Assembly (NCBI RefSeq): GCF_900112205.1
Contig: NZ_FOKW01000003.1
Location: 434,001-498,000, forward strand
Reading direction: 5' to 3'
DNA: 64,000 nt
Origin: Natronobacterium haloterrestre
Lineage (GTDB): Archaea > Halobacteriota > Halobacteria > Halobacteriales > Natrialbaceae
Shown here: positions 8,743 to 17,508 of the stretch, one piece after another
Position numbering within the stretch: the first letter of the stretch is position 1
Layout of the letters: the number at the start of each line of letters is the position of its first letter
Notes under the pieces: model-generated
What the model saw: the letters and a program-made list of their open reading frames with translations, nothing else
Databases searched by the model: none
Told to the model about the DNA's origin: nothing
Position numbers and translations under genes: made by a program

Positions 8743-10491
8743 TTAGCGAACGACGGCCGAGACGGCCTCGAGCGCCGTCCGCGCTACCGTCGACGCGGCG
8801 TCGATGGCAACCGGGATCGGACCGATATCGGGGCCGAACAGGCCACCCCTCGAGACGATACTCGCGAGCGGGAAGCTGTAGGCGATGACGACGAGGACGG
8901 CCGCGATGGCGACCCACAGTTTCAGGTTGTCGAGGACGGCAGGGGAGTCCTCCGGGCCCGAGAGCGCGGGCGGGATCGAGCCGTCGTCGATCGGTTCCGT
9001 CCCGCCGTTGAACGCGGTCAGGACCATGAGCGCGAGAAAGAGCATCGCGGAGACGAACAGGATCGTGCCGCCGATGGCGAGCTGGGCGTTGAGTTCGCCG
9101 ACCGAGCCGGCGGCCACCTCGTACTCGAAGCCCTCGTACTGCGGTTCGGCCGTCCGGCGGGGAATGCCGACCAGCCCGCCGCGGTACATCGAGTTGGTCA
9201 TGAAGACGATGCCGACGAACCAGAGTACGACCTGTACCAGCGCGAGACCCCGTCCGACGAGTCGGTTGCCGGTGAGCTGTGGAACCAGCCAGTAGGCCCC
9301 GGCCATGAACGTCAGCGCGGCCGCGGTGCCGACCTGCGTGTGGATGTGGCCGGGGACCCACAGCGTGTTGTGGACGAGGTAGTTGATGTTCATGCCGGCG
9401 TTGACGATGCCGGTGAACCCCCCGAAGGCGAAGACCATTCCGGCGAGCGCCATCCCGGTAAAGGCCGGGTCGCGCCAGGGGAGCGCGGTCAGCCAGTTGA
9501 AATAGCCCTCGCCGCCGCGCTGACGCGCGCCGTGTTCCATGCTCGCGATGATCGTGAACGCGGTCAACAGGCTCGGCAACAGGAGGAACATCGTGTTCGT
9601 CATCGCGATGAACTTGAACCCCTCCGAGATGCCGGGGTCGAGGTACTGGTGGTGGATCCCGACCGGCGTCGACAGCAGGACGAACAGGATGAACACGACG
9701 CGGGCGAGCGGGTCGCTGAACAGCCGTCCGCCGGCCAGTTTCGGCAGGAGGATGTACCACAGCAGGTACGCCGGCAGCAGCCAGAAGTAGACCACCGGAT
9801 GCCCGAAGTACCAGAACAGCGTCCGGGTCAACGTCGGGTTCAGCGACCCGGTGAGCTCGAGCGACCACGGCAGAATAAAGGCCAGGATCGCGACGGCGAC
9901 GCCGATCGAGGAGATGTACCACATAATCATCGTCGTCAACACCATGAACGTCGGCAGCGGGATCCGCTCGCCGGGGTTGTCGCCCTTCCAGGCCAGCCAG
10001 CTACGGAACCAGTCGGCTCCCGCGAGCCAGGTGCCGACGACGAACACGACCAGCCCGACGTAAAACAGCGGGTGTGCCTGCAGGGGTGCGTAGAACGTAA
10101 AGAGGACGTTAGCTCTCACGTCGATCGAGTCGGTGAAGCCGGCGAGGATTGCAAACGCCGTGAGCGACGCGCCGAGCGACATCAGGCCGTACCAGCCCCA
10201 CGTGAACCGCATGTCGACGGGCGGGCGCTCGAGGCTGTCGGTGACCGCCCACTGGAAGACCCCGACCAGAAAGAAGATGGTAAACGAAATCACGAGGAAG
10301 ACCCCGTGTGCGGTCAACACGGTGTAGTAGGTCTGTGATTCGATCACGCGAAGGATGTCGGTCCGGTGGAGCGCCTGGATCAGGCCGAAGAACGCGCCGA
10401 CGCCAAGCGAGAGGAACGACGCCCAGAACGCCGCCCTGATGTGGCGTGCCTGGGTGGGGTAGGCGTCGGCGAAGGTAGCGCCGTTAGGCAT
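8743..10491 (-). CDS. cbaA: ba3-type cytochrome c oxidase subunit I
   Basis: This is the haem-copper catalytic subunit of the terminal oxidase; it reduces O2 to water and pumps protons. The 582-residue protein has about 13 membrane helices. Visible ligands are the low-spin haem His in LTAHGVFLV, the CuB/cross-link motif GHPVVYFWLLPAY, the His pair in IHHQYLDPG, and VHNTLWVPGHIHTQVG in the last ligand helix. These match B-type (ba3) oxidases and not the longer aa3 type. The start overlaps the 3' end of cbaB by eight bases. A haem-copper partner, halocyanin, is not encoded in this window. Confidence 0.94.
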   Translation of the reverse strand: MPNGATFADAYPTQARHIRAAFWASFLSLGVGAFFGLIQALHRTDILRVIESQTYYTVLTAHGVFLVISFTIFFLVGVFQWAVTDSLERPPVDMRFTWGWYGLMSLGASLTAFAILAGFTDSIDVRANVLFTFYAPLQAHPLFYVGLVVFVVGTWLAGADWFRSWLAWKGDNPGERIPLPTFMVLTTMIMWYISSIGVAVAILAFILPWSLELTGSLNPTLTRTLFWYFGHPVVYFWLLPAYLLWYILLPKLAGGRLFSDPLARVVFILFVLLSTPVGIHHQYLDPGISEGFKFIAMTNTMFLLLPSLLTAFTIIASMEHGARQRGGEGYFNWLTALPWRDPAFTGMALAGMVFAFGGFTGIVNAGMNINYLVHNTLWVPGHIHTQVGTAAALTFMAGAYWLVPQLTGNRLVGRGLALVQVVLWFVGIVFMTNSMYRGGLVGIPRRTAEPQYEGFEYEVAAGSVGELNAQLAIGGTILFVSAMLFLALMVLTAFNGGTEPIDDGSIPPALSGPEDSPAVLDNLKLWVAIAAVLVVIAYSFPLASIVSRGGLFGPDIGPIPVAIDAASTVARTALEAVSAVVR

Positions 10492-11284
10492 CGTCGCCCC
10501 CCTCGGTGTCGTCCTCGCTCCCTTCGACGACCGACACCGTACCGCTCTCCGTCAGGTCACCCGCCGACGCCGTCCAGTCGTGATCGCCCTCGCCGAGGTC
10601 GGCCGCGTCGACGGTCAGCGTCACCGACTCGCTTTCGTCCCCCTCGACCGTGACCGACTCCTCGAGCGTCTCGTCGCCGAGTTCCACCGTAACGGTCTCC
10701 TCGATCGCCTCGAGTTGGCCGTTGGTCACCGTCGCGGTGATCTCGATCTCCCCGTCCGGTTCGACCTCGTCGGGAGCCTCGACCTCGAGTTCGGTCAGGT
10801 CGAACTCCTCGTCCTCGAGGACGGCCAGTTGCCCCTCCATCTCGTGGTGGGCGGCACCACAGTACTCGGTGCAAATGAGACCGTACTCGCCGGGTTCGTC
10901 GAACTCGACGGTCACGACCGAGATCTCCCCCGGGATGACCATCGTGTTCGTGTTGGTCCCGACGACGTAGAAACTGTGAATCACGTCCCGGCTCGTGACG
11001 TAGAACGTGACCTCGCTGTCGGCGGGGATCTCGATCGGATCCGGCTGGAAGGCGAAGGTCATCGCGACGGCGTAGACCTCGTACTCGTCGTCGCCGACCT
11101 GCTCGACTCGCGGGTCGCCGAATCGCTCGTCCTCGTTGATCTCGTCCGGCGCGATCGTCGCCCCGCGATCGTCGACCATCGTGATCCCAAGCCCCACCGC
11201 GCCGTACGTGATCGTCGCGATGAACCCGACGATCAACACCATCGACGCGAGCAACCACACCCGTTCGTACTGATGGATCCTCAT
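10484..11284 (-). CDS. cbaB: ba3-type cytochrome c oxidase subunit II (CuA) with extra C-terminal domain
   Basis: Subunit II accepts electrons at the CuA centre. The 266-residue protein has one N-terminal membrane helix and a cupredoxin domain with the CuA ligands HSFYV and CTEYCGAAHHEM. After the cupredoxin domain, which ends near residue 160, about 100 residues of acidic beta-rich sequence follow: PDEVEPDGEIEITATVTN and VTVEGDESESVTLTVDAADL resemble CARDB-like immunoglobulin folds. Minimal ba3 subunit II proteins end soon after the CuA site, so this is an addition, probably on the outer cell face. The ATG at 11284 overlaps the cbaD stop (ATGA). Confidence 0.92.
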   Translation of the reverse strand: MRIHQYERVWLLASMVLIVGFIATITYGAVGLGITMVDDRGATIAPDEINEDERFGDPRVEQVGDDEYEVYAVAMTFAFQPDPIEIPADSEVTFYVTSRDVIHSFYVVGTNTNTMVIPGEISVVTVEFDEPGEYGLICTEYCGAAHHEMEGQLAVLEDEEFDLTELEVEAPDEVEPDGEIEITATVTNGQLEAIEETVTVELGDETLEESVTVEGDESESVTLTVDAADLGEGDHDWTASAGDLTESGTVSVVEGSEDDTEGGDDA

Positions 11285-11463
11285 GCGACGACCACCGGCG
11301 TCGGGACGTTCCCCAGAAACTCCACGAAGTACGTGAACAGCCACAACAGAACCAGCACGGCGAAGTAGAACGCGATGAGCGCGAGCGTTCCGACTGGATC
11401 GAACTCGTCGTGTTCGATCCGCTCAACGGAGGCCGGATCTTCCTGTCTGGCAACGTTCGACAT
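11281..11463 (-). CDS. cbaD: Small membrane protein CbaD of the ba3 oxidase operon
   Basis: The 60-residue product has a short acidic N-terminus and one membrane helix (ALIAFYFAVLVLLWLFTYFV). It is the first gene of the oxidase operon, as in the cbaDBAC operon of Natronomonas pharaonis, and resembles the single-helix subunit IIa of Thermus ba3 oxidase. Its stop overlaps the cbaB start by four bases. An ATG five codons upstream is possible, but MSNVARQ at 11463 is a better fit. An AT-rich stretch just upstream (around 11485-11505) should contain the operon promoter. Confidence 0.75.
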   Translation of the reverse strand: MSNVARQEDPASVERIEHDEFDPVGTLALIAFYFAVLVLLWLFTYFVEFLGNVPTPVVVA

Positions 11464-11589
11464 GCTACGGATGCCCACTATGGCGGCAATTATAAAGCTC
11501 TCATTCGGTTTTCGACCCGTTCGTTCGGCTACTCGAGCCGTTAGCGGACCCCCGGGCGACCGAGCGTCGACGCCGTTGCGAAGCGCACC

Positions 11590-12222
11590 CTACCCCCACT
11601 CGATCCGGAAGACCTCCGCCTCGAGGGTCTCCGTCGCCGCGGTGTGGAACTCGAACCGCCGTTCGATCGGGAACGGCGCCCGAAAGGCGTGCGTGACCGT
11701 CCCCCCCTCGTCGTCCGCGTACGATTCGACGAACTCCTGGCTCCCCTCGTTGTGGATCGTGTAGGAGACGGCGGCGATCGAGCGGGCGGTCTCGAGGAAC
11801 TCGCGGTCGGCGTGGCGGTTCCCGTGCTGTGCGCCGAAAGGCGGGTTCGAGACGACGGTGAGTCCGTCGTCGGCGTCGGACTCGGGGGAGCAAAAGGGTG
11901 GCCGAGTGACGTCTCCGCGGACCCAGTCGACGTCCGCGCCGACACGGGCGGCGTTCTCCGCGGCGGTCGCGAGGGCGTCCGGGTCGACGTCGATCCCGGC
12001 GATCCGATCGGCGCCGGCCAGCGACGCCGCGACCGCCAGCATGCCGGTTCCGGTGCCGAGATCGATCACCGGCCGCTCGAGGTCGCTTTGCAGCCCGGCG
12101 AGATGACAGACGTGGGCGGCGACCTCCGGCGGCGTGAGGTACTGTTCGAGGTCGGGATCGGGATCGGAGAAGTCCGCGAGCGACTCGAGTTCGCGGGCGA
12201 GCGTGCGCCGGGAGGGTGCCAT
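11590..12222 (-). CDS. METTL5-like N6-adenine RNA methyltransferase
   Basis: The 210-residue protein is a class I SAM-dependent methyltransferase. It has the SAM-binding motif VIDLGTGTGMLAVAASLAGA and the catalytic NPPFGAQHGNRHADREFL, where NPPF is typical of enzymes that methylate adenine N6. Overall it matches the METTL5 group, which in eukaryotes modifies 18S rRNA. The archaeal target is probably rRNA, but this is inference from the family. The ATG at 12222 gives a protein starting just before the conserved LEQYLTPPEVAAHV segment; the open frame upstream lacks homology. It lies 10 bases after the gene at 12233-12634 and is probably co-transcribed with it. Confidence 0.85.
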   Translation of the reverse strand: MAPSRRTLARELESLADFSDPDPDLEQYLTPPEVAAHVCHLAGLQSDLERPVIDLGTGTGMLAVAASLAGADRIAGIDVDPDALATAAENAARVGADVDWVRGDVTRPPFCSPESDADDGLTVVSNPPFGAQHGNRHADREFLETARSIAAVSYTIHNEGSQEFVESYADDEGGTVTHAFRAPFPIERRFEFHTAATETLEAEVFRIEWG

Positions 12223-12232
12223 CGCGCCGACG

Positions 12233-12634
12233 TTAGGCGTCGAGCGTGATAGGCCCCTCGAGTTCGAGGACGATGCCCTCGCGGTCGGCCCGTTCGGCAC
12301 AGGCCGCGAGCGCGGGGCGTACCTTCTCGGGGTTCTCGACGTCGGAGACCGAGACCGTGATCGAGGCGACGCCCAGGAACGCGCCGGCGCGGACGTAGCC
12401 GCGGATGCGGTCGACCTCCTCCTGGGTCGCGAGCGAACAGTCCTCGTCGAAGCAGGCCTCGACGGAGAGGCCGGTCGGCGCGAGGTCGGATTCGGCCAGA
12501 TCGCGCTTGAGATCCCGGAGGTACTCCGGCGCGGTCGACTCGAGGTCGCTCGCCTCGATGGTGACGGGGGTGACGTCTGCCTGGTTACAACAGTCGATCG
12601 ACGACAACTGGTCGGGGGACGAGGTCGTGCTCAT
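12233..12634 (-). CDS. Conserved haloarchaeal hypothetical protein upstream of METTL5-like gene
   Basis: The 133-residue protein is soluble and acidic, with a Cys-Cys near the N-terminus (IDCCNQADV) and a CFDEDC motif in the middle; it has no known catalytic motif. The fold looks alpha/beta, with a final strand GIVLELEGPITLDA. It is the first gene of a two-gene unit with the METTL5-like methyltransferase and has its own promoter: the minus strand reads TTTTTGTATGAGG about 25 bases before the ATG. The tight pairing suggests a role in the same RNA modification, possibly as a partner protein, but it is not recognisably Trm112, which would carry a zinc ribbon. Confidence 0.7.
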   Translation of the reverse strand: MSTTSSPDQLSSIDCCNQADVTPVTIEASDLESTAPEYLRDLKRDLAESDLAPTGLSVEACFDEDCSLATQEEVDRIRGYVRAGAFLGVASITVSVSDVENPEKVRPALAACAERADREGIVLELEGPITLDA

Positions 12635-12800
12635 ACGAACTCATACATAGGCCTCATACAAAAACTTTGTTGCATGCATAGTAGTAATTCGACGGCGGAG
12701 ATTTCGGGGACGGCACGGCGATACAGGTCGGGCAGCCGACACCTCCCAGTTTCGGGACAACTACGCATAGAGTTAAGGACGCTCCGTCGGACGATCAACT

Positions 12801-12971
12801 ATGGACGAGTGCCCCAGATGTCAGCGCTCGCTCGAGGAACTCTCGCTGGGCGAGGTGTCGACCGTCACCTGTCCACACTGCGAGTACGCGGACATCCCCG
12901 TCGAGCACGAGTCCCGGCGGGAGGAACCCGAATCCTGGCGGGACGCGTTCAATCGCTTCTACGAGGAGTGA
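12801..12971 (+). CDS. Mini zinc-ribbon protein (56 residues)
   Basis: A short gene with strong coding character: it starts MDECPRCQRSLEELSLGEV, continues with CPHCEYADIPVEHESRREE and ends DAFNRFYEE. Two CPxC knuckles 19 residues apart form one zinc ribbon; the rest is an acidic tail. Such CxxC mini proteins are very common in haloarchaea and some affect biofilm or swarming, but no function can be given here. A TATA-like stretch is present around 12770 (AGAGTTAAGG). It runs convergently toward the actin-like gene, with 54 bases between the two stops. Confidence 0.75.
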   Translation: MDECPRCQRSLEELSLGEVSTVTCPHCEYADIPVEHESRREEPESWRDAFNRFYEE

Positions 12972-13025
12972 GTGTCACGGTCGGCACTATCCATCGAAAA
13001 CGGAACGAACGGGAACCGAACGCCG

Positions 13026-14051
13026 CTACTCGCTCGCGGTCGCCGCTTCCGCGTCTTCCTCTTCGCGATCGACGTCCTCGTCGGATCGTGCGGCAACGAG
13101 TCCGCCACGAGCCACGCTGTAGAGCGGTTCGTCGGCGTGGGTCACGTCGCTGATCGAGAACGGAATGTTCGCCTCGTCGAGGTGGTCGCGGAACAGTTCC
13201 TCGAAGCCGTCCGGACTCGAGGTGCCGCCGGTGACGACGACGGGGACGTCCAGGCCTTCCTCGACGTCCTCCTCGTCGACTTCCTCGACGATGTTGTCGA
13301 TGACGTAGTCGAGCAGGTTCTCGTAGTAGATCGATAGCGCACCCTCGACGCCGCCGACGTCGGTGGTGAAGTCCAGTTCGAAGTCGTCCTCCTTGATGGA
13401 GGTGACCTTGTCGACGGGCGTGCCGGTCGCGCGGGCGGCCTGTTCGTCGACCCAGTCGCCACCGCGGGCGACGGAGAACTTCATGACGGGGACCGCGTAG
13501 TAGGACAGGCAGACGTTTGTCATGCCGGCACCGAACGAGATCCCGAGGCCGGTGAAGTTGTTGTCCGCGAGTTCGGAGTAGATGACCGACATCCCCTCGT
13601 TGATGGGTTCGGCGTCGTACCCCATGTCGTCGAGGAAGGATTCGATCGTCTTCTGGTGGTACAGCGTCGAGAGGTCGGAGTCGATCGGATCGGCCGGCGT
13701 CGAGAAGTACAGTTTCTCGTCGGGATAGGCGGGTTCACCGACGACCTGCTCGATGATGAGTTTCATCATCGGGATCGCGCTCTGTTCGTCGTTCGAGAGG
13801 ATCCCGTGTTTCATCGGCCGGCGGGTCTCCTTGTTGAAGATGTTCGCGAAGTTCAGGGCGTCGTCCCCGACGACGTAGACCTTGTCGTCTTTCCGAATGT
13901 GGAGGACTTCGCTCCGCGAGAGCATCTGCTCGGCCATGTCCGAGTACTCGATCTCTACGAAAGAGTTGCGCTGTTGCACGAACACCGTGTCGTTCCCATC
14001 CTGCTGTGCCGACAGGATGTTCATCGTTCCGACGTCTAGGCCTTTGGCCAT
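13026..14051 (-). CDS. Actin-like cytoskeletal protein, salactin/volactin family
   Basis: The 341-residue protein has actin/Hsc70 superfamily features: an N-terminal phosphate-1 loop in [12 protein letters not shown], a second nucleotide loop [14 protein letters not shown], and the adenosine motif [13 protein letters not shown] near residue 270. The haloarchaeal family with this start is salactin, a dynamically unstable actin of Halobacterium, and volactin of Haloferax, which is linked to cell shape. The acidic tail after residue 315 is typical of halophilic versions. It is preceded by a strong TATA box (14074-14083), and the membrane protein at 14149-15054 lies just upstream on the same strand. 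The assignment to the family is by recognition, not search. Confidence 0.8.
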   Translation of the reverse strand: MAKGLDVGTMNILSAQQDGNDTVFVQQRNSFVEIEYSDMAEQMLSRSEVLHIRKDDKVYVVGDDALNFANIFNKETRRPMKHGILSNDEQSAIPMMKLIIEQVVGEPAYPDEKLYFSTPADPIDSDLSTLYHQKTIESFLDDMGYDAEPINEGMSVIYSELADNNFTGLGISFGAGMTNVCLSYYAVPVMKFSVARGGDWVDEQAARATGTPVDKVTSIKEDDFELDFTTDVGGVEGALSIYYENLLDYVIDNIVEEVDEEDVEEGLDVPVVVTGGTSSPDGFEELFRDHLDEANIPFSISDVTHADEPLYSVARGGLVAARSDEDVDREEEDAEAATASE

Positions 14052-14073
14052 AGTTGAGCAAGGCGGTTGACGG

Positions 14074-14107
14074 ATTATAAATCTATGTGCTTTAATTTCA
14101 ATTAAGG
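14074..14107 (-). promoter_or_regulatory. TATA box and palindrome upstream of the actin-like gene
   Basis: On the minus strand a TATA box (GATTTATAATCC) lies about 25-33 bases before the actin-like start codon, giving a short leader. Immediately further upstream, 14090-14107 is a near-palindrome (CTTTAATTTCAATTAAGG) in the position where an activator or repressor would sit. The whole 97-base gap is AT-rich compared with its surroundings. Confidence 0.55.
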
Positions 14108-14148
14108 AAAACAGGTAAATATATAACGTTACTCGAGTTAATAGATTG

Positions 14149-15054
14149 TTATTTCCGGTCGAGGAGGGCGCGGAACCGATCCACCACGGCCTCGAGAACG
14201 CGTGCAGGCCCGCTCTCGTCTTTCGTCGCGAGTTCCTCGGCGCGTTGCTGCTCGCGGAGTTCCTTCAGCTTCTGGGTCTGGTCGTCGACGGTCGAACTCG
14301 AGGTGGTCGTCTCCGTCTCGCCACCTTTCAGGCCCTTAAGTCCGGCGACCTGGGCGTCGACGCCGGACGATCGTTTCGTCTTCGTGCCGGCGTCGGTGTT
14401 GACCTCGACGTCGTCGAACTCGTCGCTCGAGAAGCTCAGGCGCTTGTGTTCGGTTTTCTCGACGCCGCCCCAGGAGAGTTCGACGCCCTCCATCGCCTCG
14501 TCGATGTCCTCCTGAATCTCCTCGTCGGTGTAGGATTCGCCGTCCTCGTCGGCGTCGCCGGCCTCGAGGTGGTCGGCCGACTGTGCCATGTCGAGGTAGT
14601 GGGCAATCAACGCCGCGCCGGTCGAGGCCGCGACGCCGGCCAGCCCGACGGCGTAGGTCGCGACGACTTCGACGGAGTAGTCGGCCCCGTACAGCCAGTC
14701 GTCCGGATAGGCGAGCAGGAACCCGACGACCGCGGCGACCGTGATCGCCACGCCGGCGACCGAGGTGTAGAGGGTGCGCCGTTCCGAGGGCAACAGGACG
14801 ACGACGCCCAGCAGCGTCGCCGGCACCGACAACATCGCGATGGCGTAGGCCGGTTGGACCCACGCGAAGTACGTCGCCGTCCGGGCCTCGAGCGTGGTGC
14901 TCCACAGGAAGAGCAACAGGGCCACGACGGCAAGGCCGATTCCGCCGAGGAACAGTCCGAAGCCGACGTAGACGTCGGTCCGGCCCTCCGGTTCGCCGAT
15001 GTAGCGGCGATAGAGGTCGAAGAGATATCCATCCGCGGGCGCTTCCGCTGACAT
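14149..15054 (-). CDS. Multi-helix membrane protein with cytoplasmic coiled tail, neighbour of actin homologue
   Basis: The 301-residue protein has five membrane helices between residues 25 and 155, then a long acidic cytoplasmic tail with a heptad-like stretch ([20 protein letters not shown]) and a basic C-terminus [12 protein letters not shown]. It is usually labelled a permease or DUF7139 protein, but nothing in it identifies a transport substrate. It lies 97 bases upstream of the actin-like gene on the same strand. Membrane body plus coiled tail is the layout expected of an anchor for a filament, so a link to the actin homologue is an attractive inference, not shown. The ATG at 15054 directly precedes the conserved start. 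Confidence 0.75.
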   Translation of the reverse strand: MSAEAPADGYLFDLYRRYIGEPEGRTDVYVGFGLFLGGIGLAVVALLLFLWSTTLEARTATYFAWVQPAYAIAMLSVPATLLGVVVLLPSERRTLYTSVAGVAITVAAVVGFLLAYPDDWLYGADYSVEVVATYAVGLAGVAASTGAALIAHYLDMAQSADHLEAGDADEDGESYTDEEIQEDIDEAMEGVELSWGGVEKTEHKRLSFSSDEFDDVEVNTDAGTKTKRSSGVDAQVAGLKGLKGGETETTTSSSTVDDQTQKLKELREQQRAEELATKDESGPARVLEAVVDRFRALLDRK

Positions 15055-15206
15055 TAACCCCTGGTTTAGACTCCAGTACTATGACTGTTGGGTCGACACC
15101 GCTCTCAGGTCACACCAGGAAGACCCCTCGCCGCCGGTCGAACCGCCTCTCACGATGAGAACCGAAAAGCGCGGCCGTTATACGTCCGTGGCCGTTAACG
15201 CGGCCA

Positions 15207-16268
15207 ATGAGTCAGGAGTCGGAGCCGGGATCGGAGTACACCGAAGGCGACCTTCGGAACACCGGAATGCGTCTCAAACACGATCGCGAATGGGACTACG
15301 AACTCGAGCGGATCATCGACGCGATCGAGGAACGGGACGCGGAAAAAGTCGGCCTGCAGTTCCCCGAGGGGCTCAAACGTCGCGGCCCGTCGGTCGCCGA
15401 CGACCTCCGGGAACTGGTCGACGACGACGTCACGTTCCTGCTGTCGGGCCAGCCCTGTTACGGGGCCTGTGACCTCGACACCTATCTGATGAAACGTACC
15501 GACGTGTTCGTCCACTTCGGCCACTCGCCGATGAAGAACACGGACAAGGTCATCTACGTCCCCCTGTTCTCGAACGTCGAGGTGACGCCGATCATGGAGG
15601 AGGCACTCGACACCCTCGAGGACCCCGAGGAGACCGAGGGCGTCGGCCTCGTCACCACGGCCCAGCACATGAACCGCTACGAGGAGATGTCCGAGTTCCT
15701 CGAGGAACGCGGCTACGAAGTTCACAGCCGCCGCGGCGACGAACGACTGACCCACGAGGGCCAGGTCCTGGGGTGCAATTACGCGAGCGCGGACGTGCCT
15801 GCGGACCAGGTTCTGTACGTCGGCGGCGGGAAGTTCCACCCGCTCGGGCTGGCGATGGAACATCCCGACAAACACGTCGTCATCGCCGACCCGGTCAACA
15901 ACGTCGTCACCGTCGCCGACACGGAGAAGTTCATGAAACAGCGCTACGCCTCGGTTCACAAGGCAATGGACGCCGAGAAGTGGGGCGTCATCTTCTGTAC
16001 CAAGATCGGCCAGGGCCGCTGGGACCAGGCCCAGGAGATCATCGAGGACAACGACGACGCCTACCTCATCACGATGGACGAGGTCACGCCCGACCGCCTC
16101 CGGAACTTCGACATGGACGCGTTCGTCAACACCGGCTGTCCGCGGATCACGACCGACGACGGCCCACAGTTCCACAAGCCGATGCTGACTCCGGGCGAGT
16201 ACGAGATCGCCGTCGGCAACAAGCCGCTCGAGGACCTGTCCTTCGATACGTTCCACGGAACCTGGTAG
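15207..16268 (+). CDS. dph2: Diphthamide biosynthesis enzyme Dph2
   Basis: Dph2 is a radical-SAM-like iron-sulfur enzyme that transfers the 3-amino-3-carboxypropyl group of SAM onto a histidine of elongation factor 2, the first step of diphthamide synthesis. The three conserved cluster cysteines are present: YGACDLD (Cys88), LGCNYAS (Cys190) and NTGCPRI (Cys311). At 353 residues it is full length. The start codon follows a CGAAAAG box and GTTATACG, a plausible BRE/TATA pair about 30 bases upstream. The gene stands alone between divergent neighbours. Confidence 0.95.
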   Translation: MSQESEPGSEYTEGDLRNTGMRLKHDREWDYELERIIDAIEERDAEKVGLQFPEGLKRRGPSVADDLRELVDDDVTFLLSGQPCYGACDLDTYLMKRTDVFVHFGHSPMKNTDKVIYVPLFSNVEVTPIMEEALDTLEDPEETEGVGLVTTAQHMNRYEEMSEFLEERGYEVHSRRGDERLTHEGQVLGCNYASADVPADQVLYVGGGKFHPLGLAMEHPDKHVVIADPVNNVVTVADTEKFMKQRYASVHKAMDAEKWGVIFCTKIGQGRWDQAQEIIEDNDDAYLITMDEVTPDRLRNFDMDAFVNTGCPRITTDDGPQFHKPMLTPGEYEIAVGNKPLEDLSFDTFHGTW

Positions 16269-16540
16269 GCGGATCGTCGAGGGCCCGGTTCGTCCGCAAC
16301 GGTCCGAGTTCTCGAGTTGCGTCGGCGGCCTCTCGATCGGGGCCGTCCAGCGAGGGTGGGACTGTCTCGTCGCCGCAACGTTCTCCCAAACGAACGTTTA
16401 CTACCGTTCAATCCGCCACGGTACATCAAGGATCTCTTCTATTAATCTTCGAGAAATTCGGCAGTACGGTGGTAATTCCCTGCTGATTCCAAATTGATTT
16501 GGAGCAGTTCTTATGCAGAAACGGCTCCGACGAGTAGTCG

Positions 16541-17332
16541 ATGAGTAACCCATCGTCCGACGACCGATCGACTCACGCCGGGGACGACCTCTTCGGAGCA
16601 CTCGCCGACGGGACGCGCCGCCGACTGCTCCGAATTATCTACGAACGATCGCCGGAAGGCATCGGGAAAGAGGAGCTTGCCACCGAACTCGCCGCGGTAA
16701 CGAACGACAAACCCGTCGCGGCAGTCGACGAAACCGAACGCCAACGCGCCCACATCGAGTGTCACCATCGCTCGCTCCCGGCACTGATCGACGTGGGCCT
16801 CGTCGAAGAAACCGACGCCGAGACGGTCGCCGCGACGGACCATCCCGTTTACGGCGACCCGAACCTCGAGCCCATCGTTGCGGGGCGGACCGACGCCTCG
16901 AGTGCCGAACTCGACGCGCTGTTCGCGGCGCTTTCCGACGACCGACGGCGATCGATCCTCTCCGCGCTGGGCGGTCGCCGTCGGCGGCTCTCGACGGCCG
17001 AACTCGCGCGGGCCGTCGCCGCCCTCGAGGGCGGAACGATCGAACGCGACGTCGACTGCGAACGCGTCGAGCAGGTCCGGACGTCGCTGGTTCACGTCCA
17101 CCTGCCGGCCCTGAGCGAGACTGGCCTCGTCGCGTACGACCCCGACGCCGACCGCGTGTTCGCAGAGAACGACCGGTTCGTCTCCGCGGCCTGGCTCGTC
17201 GACGAGTCGGGCAGTCGAACCCACGCCGGCTCGGAGACGGCCGGGAGATGCGCCGAAGTCGGTGCAGAGACCGGGGTCGAAGTTCGATCGCTCGAGGGCA
17301 GCGAAGCGCTCATCTCCCTTCGCCAATCGTGA
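16541..17332 (+). CDS. Tandem winged-helix protein (two DUF7344-type domains)
   Basis: The 263-residue protein consists of two repeats of a winged-helix unit. Repeat one (about residues 16-105) starts DDLFGALADGTRRRLLRIIYE and repeat two (about 122-215) starts LDALFAALSDDRRRSILSAL; both continue with a conserved HxxLPAL..GLV segment (HHRSLPALIDVGLVEE and HVHLPALSETGLVAYD). This is the haloarchaeal DUF7344 pattern, thought to bind DNA, usually as a single-domain regulator. The duplication may let one chain bind like a dimer. A TATA-like TTCTTATGC sits 30 bases upstream of the ATG. No target is known; no neighbouring gene is clearly in the same unit. Confidence 0.8.
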   Translation: MSNPSSDDRSTHAGDDLFGALADGTRRRLLRIIYERSPEGIGKEELATELAAVTNDKPVAAVDETERQRAHIECHHRSLPALIDVGLVEETDAETVAATDHPVYGDPNLEPIVAGRTDASSAELDALFAALSDDRRRSILSALGGRRRRLSTAELARAVAALEGGTIERDVDCERVEQVRTSLVHVHLPALSETGLVAYDPDADRVFAENDRFVSAAWLVDESGSRTHAGSETAGRCAEVGAETGVEVRSLEGSEALISLRQS

Positions 17333-17508
17333 ACGCGATCGATCCACTGTTCTCCCCGTTCGGCGGGCGAGGACTGCACGAGGACGAAACGGACGACATT
17401 TCGGACGACCGGCGGTCACGGATCCGCGATCGAGACTGCTGACGATCCGCTCTTTGGACGTGAACACAGACGGTAACACTTACCCGCACGGTAGTCACAC
17501 CCCCGAGT

